The position numbers were made by a program, and so were the translations under genes. From an uncultured Planctomycetaceae bacterium (GTDB lineage Bacteria; Planctomycetota; Planctomycetia; Pirellulales; Pirellulaceae), in assembly GCA_903921945.1 (NCBI GenBank), contig CAIXSC010000752.1, forward strand, positions 1 through 9,040: a stretch of 9,040 nucleotides of DNA. The letters run 5' to 3'. Below, piece by piece: positions 5,535-9,040 of the stretch (position 1 is the stretch's first letter; each line of letters begins with the position of its first letter). The notes under the pieces were generated by a model that ran no database searches, was not told the origin of the DNA, and worked only from the letters and a program-made list of their open reading frames with translations.

Positions 5535-6634
5535 GACACCACCGCCCGCGGACGCGCGACACTCGTGTTCGTCGCAGCCAACTCCGGCGAGGGGCCGGAG
5601 GGAAAGACGATGATCGGGAAGGATCGTTCGAACGGCTTGCCTCCTTCGGGACACGCCTGGACACGCAACGACCACAGGACGCGGTTGTGTGAGGACTGGA
5701 ACGAGTGCATCGCGGTGACGGGGATGGAGCAGTTCGTCTTGAACTCGAATGGCTGGCCCGGCTCCAACGCCACTCGAGCCTCCTCGCGCAACGGAATGTC
5801 GACGACGCGATGTCGTTCGACCCGAATGTCCGTGCCTTGCTGGTAGGTCGCCTCCTCCTCGCACACCAACCGCAAGGCGAACCGGCGAAGCTCGATATGG
5901 CCGCTCTGCGACAGATACACTTCGCAGGCTTGGCCCGGCTGAAGGCGATGGCGGGCAATCTCGACGATCGTCGGTCCCAACAGCGTCAACGACGTCATCT
6001 GGCGCACGAGGAACCAAATCGACCAACCGGCCACGCCCCAAAACGGCACGACGATGCTGGTCAACACCGCATCGATTTTGCCATCGAGCGCTTTATTGAT
6101 GGCGATCACCAACAACGCCGCCGCGATCCCGGTCCACAGCAAACAAAAGGCCGCGGCGGCTGCCAGTCGCCACCCGGGCGATTCATGCGTCGGCAACCGA
6201 TAGGACAACTTGATCCCCGGGCTATTCACCAAATCATGGTCGCTCGGCAAGAAGGGGTAGTCGCGGGGCTGGACGATCGCCTCGGAAATCAGATCCAAAT
6301 TCACCGCTTGGATCGCCAACGCCGAGCGACGCTCGCGGGATGTTCCCACCCGCAAAGCCGCGAACACGAAGCCGCCGCCACCCAGAATCAAGAACGAACT
6401 GGAGACCAGCACCAGAACCCAGAAGCCGAAGCCGTAGCCGAGCCGCATCATGGCGGACGTGGAGCCCGAGATCTGCGCCGCGAGCAACGCTCCGAGGGCG
6501 ATCGCGCCTAAGAAAAACAGGAGGCCGAAAAACAACGCCTCTCCCAGGCTCCCAAGTAGCCGGGAACCGGTTCGCCGCGACCCGCGTTTTTTGGGCCACC
6601 ACCGATATCGTCGACGAAACTTCGACCGGACCAT
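5531..6634 (-). CDS. Four-helix membrane protein with C-terminal arrestin-like domain
   Basis: This 367-residue protein has a very basic N-terminus (MVRSKFRRRYRWWPKKRGSR). Four hydrophobic helices lie at about 31-54, 68-95, 155-179 and 187-210, and a soluble region at 215-345 follows. The loop between helices 2 and 3 is long (about 96-154). The soluble region contains LQPGQACEVYLSQSG (231-245), then CEEEATYQQGTD (258-269), IPVTAMHSFQSSHN (304-317), the VLWSLRVQ strand and RSFPIIVFP (337-345). This pattern of a Pro-Gly turn, a small-residue-rich strand, an H-S-F block and a W-x-L-x-V strand resembles arrestin-like beta domains. I do not know a named family. It starts at ATG 6634, with GAGAG a few bases upstream, and overlaps the following gene by 4 nt. 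The pair may form a membrane-attached complex, with the second gene adding another copy of the same fold. The domain assignment is by eye. Confidence 0.85.
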   Translation of the reverse strand: MVRSKFRRRYRWWPKKRGSRRTGSRLLGSLGEALFFGLLFFLGAIALGALLAAQISGSTSAMMRLGYGFGFWVLVLVSSSFLILGGGGFVFAALRVGTSRERRSALAIQAVNLDLISEAIVQPRDYPFLPSDHDLVNSPGIKLSYRLPTHESPGWRLAAAAAFCLLWTGIAAALLVIAINKALDGKIDAVLTSIVVPFWGVAGWSIWFLVRQMTSLTLLGPTIVEIARHRLQPGQACEVYLSQSGHIELRRFALRLVCEEEATYQQGTDIRVERHRVVDIPLREEARVALEPGQPFEFKTNCSIPVTAMHSFQSSHNRVLWSLRVQACPEGGKPFERSFPIIVFPSGPSPELAATNTSVARPRAVVS

Positions 6635-6663
6635 TCGTCACTCTCGGAGCCGCGCGGCGCAAC

Positions 6664-6692
6664 TTGACGCTCGCGTCGCATTCTACTCCAAT
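6664..6692 (+). promoter_or_regulatory. Candidate promoter for the complete propeller gene
   Basis: TTGACG (6664-6669, five of six consensus bases) and TCCAAT (6687-6692, four of six) are 17 nt apart. Transcription would begin near 6699, about 60 nt before ATG 6760. No clear ribosome binding site precedes that ATG. Confidence 0.3.
6680..6685 (-). promoter_or_regulatory. Candidate -10 box for the minus-strand operon
   Basis: On the minus strand this reads TAGAAT, five of six consensus positions, about 45 nt before ATG 6634. It lies inside the spacer of the plus-strand candidate promoter, so the two divergent promoters would overlap. No good -35 box is seen at the right distance. Confidence 0.25.
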
Positions 6693-6759
6693 CGGGCGCG
6701 AAAGCCACGCCGCCGCCAAACGAGCTCCCAAACCTCCTTTCCATCGCTACTTGCCCTCC

Positions 6760-8175
6760 ATGAAAACTCCGCGATCCGCCCCAACCCCCGCCCGCCCCGC
6801 AGTCCACGCCGACCACCGTTCGCCGCGGTTACGCTCGCCGATCGCCAACGCGTCGCGCTCGCCTCTTCCCAGTTCAACACGCAAGCCCATTTCGCGGTCG
6901 CTCACCGCGCTGTGCCTGTTGGCGGTGCTCACGGCCGCCTCGGTGGCTCAATGCCGCTCGGCACACGCCGGCGACTGGCCGCAAATCCTCGGACCGAACC
7001 GGGATGGCGCCGCCGCGGGCGAGAAGCTTCCCAACGCCTTTCCCGTCGGCGGACTGGCGGCCGCGTGGCGAGCGGCGATCGGGGAAGGTTACGCCGGCCC
7101 CGCCGTCGCTGGCGATCGAGTCGTGGTCTTTCACCGCCAAGGCGAGCGGGAAAATGTCACCGCGTACCGCCTCAAGACGGGCGAAAAACTGTGGGAGGCA
7201 GGCTTTGCCACGGCCTACCGGAGCGGCATCGATCCCGATCAGGGCCCCCGTTGCGTGCCCGTGATCGCGGGGGACGCGGTGATCGCCTATGGCCCCGCAG
7301 GCGGCCTCCACTGTGTCGGACTGACCGACGGCCGAGTGCGCTGGTCCCGCCCGGTGCTCGAAGAATTGAACGGCGACGAAGGGTATTTTGGAGCCGGCAG
7401 CACACCGCTCGTCGTCGACGGTCTCGTGCTGGTGAATGTTGGCGGACGCAACAACGCGGGAGTCGCCGCCTTTTCATTGACGACCGGCAAGACAGTCTGG
7501 ACGGCCGGCCAAGAAGACGCCAGCTACGCCGCCGCCACGCTGACACAACGCGAGGGCCGCCCGGTCGCGTTGTTTGTCACGCGCTACTCGTGCTTGGCGC
7601 TCGAACCGGCCACCGGCAAGACACTGTTCCGATTCCCGTTCGGCAAACGAGGGCCAACGGTGAACGCCGCCACGCCGCTGGCTTTCGATGGCCGCGTGTT
7701 TGTCACCGCGAGCTACGGGATTGGGGCCGTGATGAAACGCTGGGACGCGGCCGTTCCACTCGACGCGCCCGCCGACGTCTGGGCCAACGACGAGAGTCTT
7801 TCGAGCCAGTACAGCACACCGGTTCACTTCCAGGGCTATCTTTACGGCACCCATGGCCGCGAAGACGTGGGACGAGCCGCCCTCCGTTGCGTTTCCGCGA
7901 AGACGGGCGCTGTCGTGTGGGAAGTCGAGGATTTTGGCGTGGCGAATGTGATTCGGGCCGAAGACAAGCTGCTGATCGTCGGCACCGATGGAGTCGCGAC
8001 GCTCGCCACCGCCTCGCCGCTTCGTTTCGAAAAGCTCGGCTCCGCGCGCGTGCCAGCCGACCAGCGCGCGATCACCCGAGCTCTACCGGCGCTCGCCAGC
8101 GGCCGGCTAGTCGTGCGCACCAACGTTCGCGGCGGCGACGGCGGCGAACTGCTGTGCGTGCCAATCAGTCCCTAA
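6760..8175 (+). CDS. Exported PQQ-like beta-propeller repeat protein
   Basis: This protein has 471 residues from ATG 6760. A long Pro/Arg/Ser-rich N-region (1-47) precedes a hydrophobic core (48-63) and a likely cleavage site, AHA/GDW, at 70. The mature protein opens GDWPQILGPNRDG, the standard beginning of planctomycete PQQ-like propellers. Blade motifs follow: AYRLKTGEKLWEA (135-147), GLHCVGLTDGRVRW (182-195), AAFSLTTGKTVWTAG (236-250), CLALEPATGKTLF (278-290) and LRCVSAKTGAVVWEVEDFG (375-393), each with the Gly-Lys/Ala-x-x-Trp/Phe turn. The length is normal for the family and the gene is intact, unlike the broken relative at 429-1222. No catalytic dehydrogenase residues are evident, so these proteins are usually taken as binding scaffolds and not true quinoprotein enzymes. 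The frame is open upstream to 6340, but that part overlaps the opposite operon, and ATG 6760 is the only ATG that places the signal peptide near the start. It is divergent from the arrestin-like operon. The long N-region is unusual. Confidence 0.9.
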   Translation: MKTPRSAPTPARPAVHADHRSPRLRSPIANASRSPLPSSTRKPISRSLTALCLLAVLTAASVAQCRSAHAGDWPQILGPNRDGAAAGEKLPNAFPVGGLAAAWRAAIGEGYAGPAVAGDRVVVFHRQGERENVTAYRLKTGEKLWEAGFATAYRSGIDPDQGPRCVPVIAGDAVIAYGPAGGLHCVGLTDGRVRWSRPVLEELNGDEGYFGAGSTPLVVDGLVLVNVGGRNNAGVAAFSLTTGKTVWTAGQEDASYAAATLTQREGRPVALFVTRYSCLALEPATGKTLFRFPFGKRGPTVNAATPLAFDGRVFVTASYGIGAVMKRWDAAVPLDAPADVWANDESLSSQYSTPVHFQGYLYGTHGREDVGRAALRCVSAKTGAVVWEVEDFGVANVIRAEDKLLIVGTDGVATLATASPLRFEKLGSARVPADQRAITRALPALASGRLVVRTNVRGGDGGELLCVPISP

Positions 8176-8192
8176 CCCGAACTCTTCGGGTT
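8174..8192 (+). terminator. Hairpin overlapping the propeller stop codon
   Basis: AACCCGAA (8174-8181) and TTCGGGTT (8185-8192) form a perfect 8-bp stem with a 3-nt loop, CTC. The stem includes the last two bases of the TAA stop. No T-run follows, so it is either a weak terminator or an mRNA 3' stabiliser. Between here and 8537 there is no gene. A long-range stem (CGAGGCGT 8275-8282 with ACGCCTCG 8312-8319) is the only other structure I see. Confidence 0.4.
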
Positions 8193-8537
8193 CGCATAAG
8201 ACAACATCGCGTAACTCACGCCGGAAACGCGGTTTATGGCGAATTCGAGATTTGAGCTTCTGTCTGCGAGCTAGCGAGGCGTTCCCTTCGATGCCGTCGG
8301 ACCGCGTCGCGACGCCTCGGTCTGGCGGAGGGCAAGTCAGCGCAGGGCAAAACGAACGAACGCAGCCGCAAAGCGTCTCACTGAGCCAATTCGTAACGGC
8401 CCGTTTGGGGCGAGTGGGAAGAGTAAGGGAACCAAGCACTTTGTTTCTCTTTCTTCTTTGATCGCGAAGCCGTGCGATTCATCGTCGCTCGGGTGGCAGA
8501 GGACCACAATCCCTCGGTCGACCAAGTTCGCGAAGCG

Positions 8538-8556
8538 AGCGTCAGGGACGCTTTTT
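8538..8556 (+). terminator. Rho-independent terminator in the intergenic region
   Basis: AGCGTC (8538-8543) pairs with GACGCT (8547-8552) around the loop AGG, and T continues to 8556. This is a compact, convincing intrinsic terminator on the plus strand. It stands about 360 nt after the propeller stop with no gene between, so it ends either a long 3' untranslated region or a small RNA made from 8200-8540. Confidence 0.7.
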
Positions 8557-8562
8557 GGCTCT

Positions 8563-8745
8563 CACAGAGCCACAGAGCCACGGAGAGAAGTTCGTCACTT
8601 GAAGGGGCCACGGCGCGTGACGCCGTCCTGCCTCTTCGACGATCGAAGAGGCCCGAAATCCATGATCCAACCTCCGCCGTTCCTGCTCGAAAGGAGACGA
8701 ACAACGTCGAGTTCGCGAGCCTCTCCGTGCCTCTGTGACTCCGTG
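8563..8745. repeat. 183-bp unit bounded by inverted CACAGAG-type repeats
   Basis: The left arm (8563-8587) holds CACAGAG, CACAGAG and CACGGAG at an 8-bp period. The right arm (8721-8745) is its inverted copy, with 22 of 25 positions matching. Inside are two perfect hairpins: ACGGCG/CGCCGT (8610-8626) and GCCTCTTCG/CGAAGAGGC (8630-8652, loop ACGAT). There is no protein-like frame. CACAGAG-type repeats of this kind are known to occur widely in intergenic DNA of several bacterial phyla. Terminal inverted repeats around a structured, gene-free core suggest a small non-autonomous element, but no target duplication is visible. Confidence 0.65.
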
Positions 8746-8906
8746 CGAGATCATCTCCCTGCGAGCGAACGACGAAGGTCACCGGGCGGGTGCCGGGGGC
8801 GTTCGATTTCCAAGCGGGTTCGTTCGCCCGCTCGGACGCACAGCCTTGTTTGTCACGGTCGCCACAGGGTCCCATAGCAGACAAGTGGATCGCGACGGTC
8901 GGTGTA

Positions 8907-8932
8907 CCACGAAGCACACGAAGAGCACGAAG
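8907..8932. repeat. CACGAAG tandem repeat beside the GxxxExxY gene
   Basis: CACGAAG occurs at 8908-8914, 8917-8923 and 8926-8932, a 9-bp period, and once more at 8942-8948 inside the last codons of the neighbouring gene. Such CCACGAAG/CACGAAG tracts recur next to GxxxExxY genes in many genomes, in my recollection. They create false hydrophobic frames (FVLFVCFVVH-like) on the minus strand. Confidence 0.7.
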
Positions 8933-8935
8933 GTT

Positions 8936-9040
8936 TCAGACCACGAAGCGTTGGATGCCATCTTTCAATTTTGTCGCGTTGAAGTTCGTCAATCGTCCGG
9001 TCTTCACCCCGGCCCATTTCATGGAGGTCAACCGTTGGGC
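8936..9040 (-). CDS. GxxxExxY-family protein, C-terminal end (partial at window edge)
   Basis: The minus strand gives an open frame of 34 residues from the right edge to TGA at 8936-8938. It reads LTSMKWAGVKTG, then RLTNFNATKLKDGIQRFVV. This matches the usual ending of GxxxExxY proteins (Pfam PDDEXK_3): L-x-Y-[ML]-[KR]-[WL], a short Lys-containing turn, G-x-L-[IM]-N-F-N, then [KR]-[LI]-x-D-G-I-x-R. The family is about 120-140 residues long and has a PD-(D/E)XK nuclease-like fold with unproven function. The start, the GxxxExxY motif and the predicted active site lie outside the window. Two positions differ from the commonest form (Ser for Tyr, Arg for Leu), which is not enough to call it broken. 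Its 3' side is followed by the CACGAAG tract and, 190 nt on, by the inverted-repeat unit at 8563-8745. Confidence 0.8.
   Translation of the reverse strand, partial: AQRLTSMKWAGVKTGRLTNFNATKLKDGIQRFVV

Noticed and set aside
5705..6511. 268-codon plus-strand frame opposite the membrane protein
   Set aside because: Composition is Gln/Arg/His-rich with no domain. The minus strand shows four membrane helices and an ATGA-coupled partner.
6340..6759. Upstream extension of the propeller frame
   Set aside because: It overlaps the divergent operon, is Arg/Pro/Ser-rich and has no export signal near its start. ATG 6760 is the better start.
6450..8255. 601-codon plus-strand frame overlapping the propeller gene
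   Set aside because: Very Arg-rich reading of the +1 frame of the real propeller gene.
8563..8585. CRISPR-like array
   Set aside because: The units are 7-mers at an 8-bp period with no unique spacers, no leader and no cas genes.
8378..8917. 179-codon minus-strand frame across the repeat region
   Set aside because: It runs through the inverted repeats and hairpins. The peptide (LWLCES, HGVTEARR-like segments in related frames) is repeat-derived, not a domain.
8955..9040. Plus-strand partial gene starting at ATG 8955 (MPSFNFVALKF)
   Set aside because: The frame is open, but no ribosome site precedes it, and the minus strand of the same bases gives the recognisable GxxxExxY C-terminus.

Overview
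The window looks like chromosomal DNA from a planctomycete, most likely of the Pirellulales type. It is GC-rich, and it carries secreted PQQ-like beta-propeller proteins that begin with a DWPQ motif, a secreted protein with a long Gly/Met linker of a kind I associate with planctomycetes, a FAS1 (fasciclin) protein, and loosely packed genes with long structured intergenic regions. This assignment rests on protein style. There is no rRNA or marker gene in the window.

Layout. Bases 1-428 hold no intact gene. They contain a coding-like scrap on the minus strand (93-164), a G-run repeat (191-230) and a strong hairpin (318-340). Bases 429-1222 are the two ends of one PQQ-like beta-propeller gene. 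The middle is missing, and the two remaining reading frames meet at a TGATG stop/start overlap. Bases 1385-2266 encode a secreted two-domain protein joined by a (G)GM-repeat linker, whose C-terminal domain has Cys and Gln motifs resembling thioester domains. Bases 2430-4160 encode a SulP/SLC26 anion transporter with a C-terminal STAS-like domain, and its start is overlapped by a hairpin. Bases 4348-4914 encode a small secreted FAS1-domain protein followed by a textbook terminator (5000-5047).

Bases 6634-5121 (minus strand) are a two-gene operon with an ATGA overlap. The first gene is a four-helix membrane protein with an arrestin-like beta domain at its C-terminus, and the second is a short soluble arrestin-like beta protein. 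Divergent from it, 6760-8175 encodes a complete exported PQQ-like beta-propeller protein. Bases 8176-8935 are non-coding and rich in repeats: a stop-codon hairpin, an intrinsic terminator at 8538-8556, and a 183-bp unit bounded by inverted CACAGAG-type repeats with two hairpins inside. A CACGAAG repeat tract then runs up to the 3' end of a GxxxExxY-family gene, which enters from the right edge on the minus strand.

The genes do not form one pathway. The common theme is export and envelope: four of the products are secreted or periplasmic by their signal peptides, and two are integral membrane proteins. The points most worth a second look are the possible thioester-like domain behind the Met/Gly linker, the membrane-plus-soluble arrestin-like pair, the internally deleted propeller gene, and the repeat unit beside the GxxxExxY gene.
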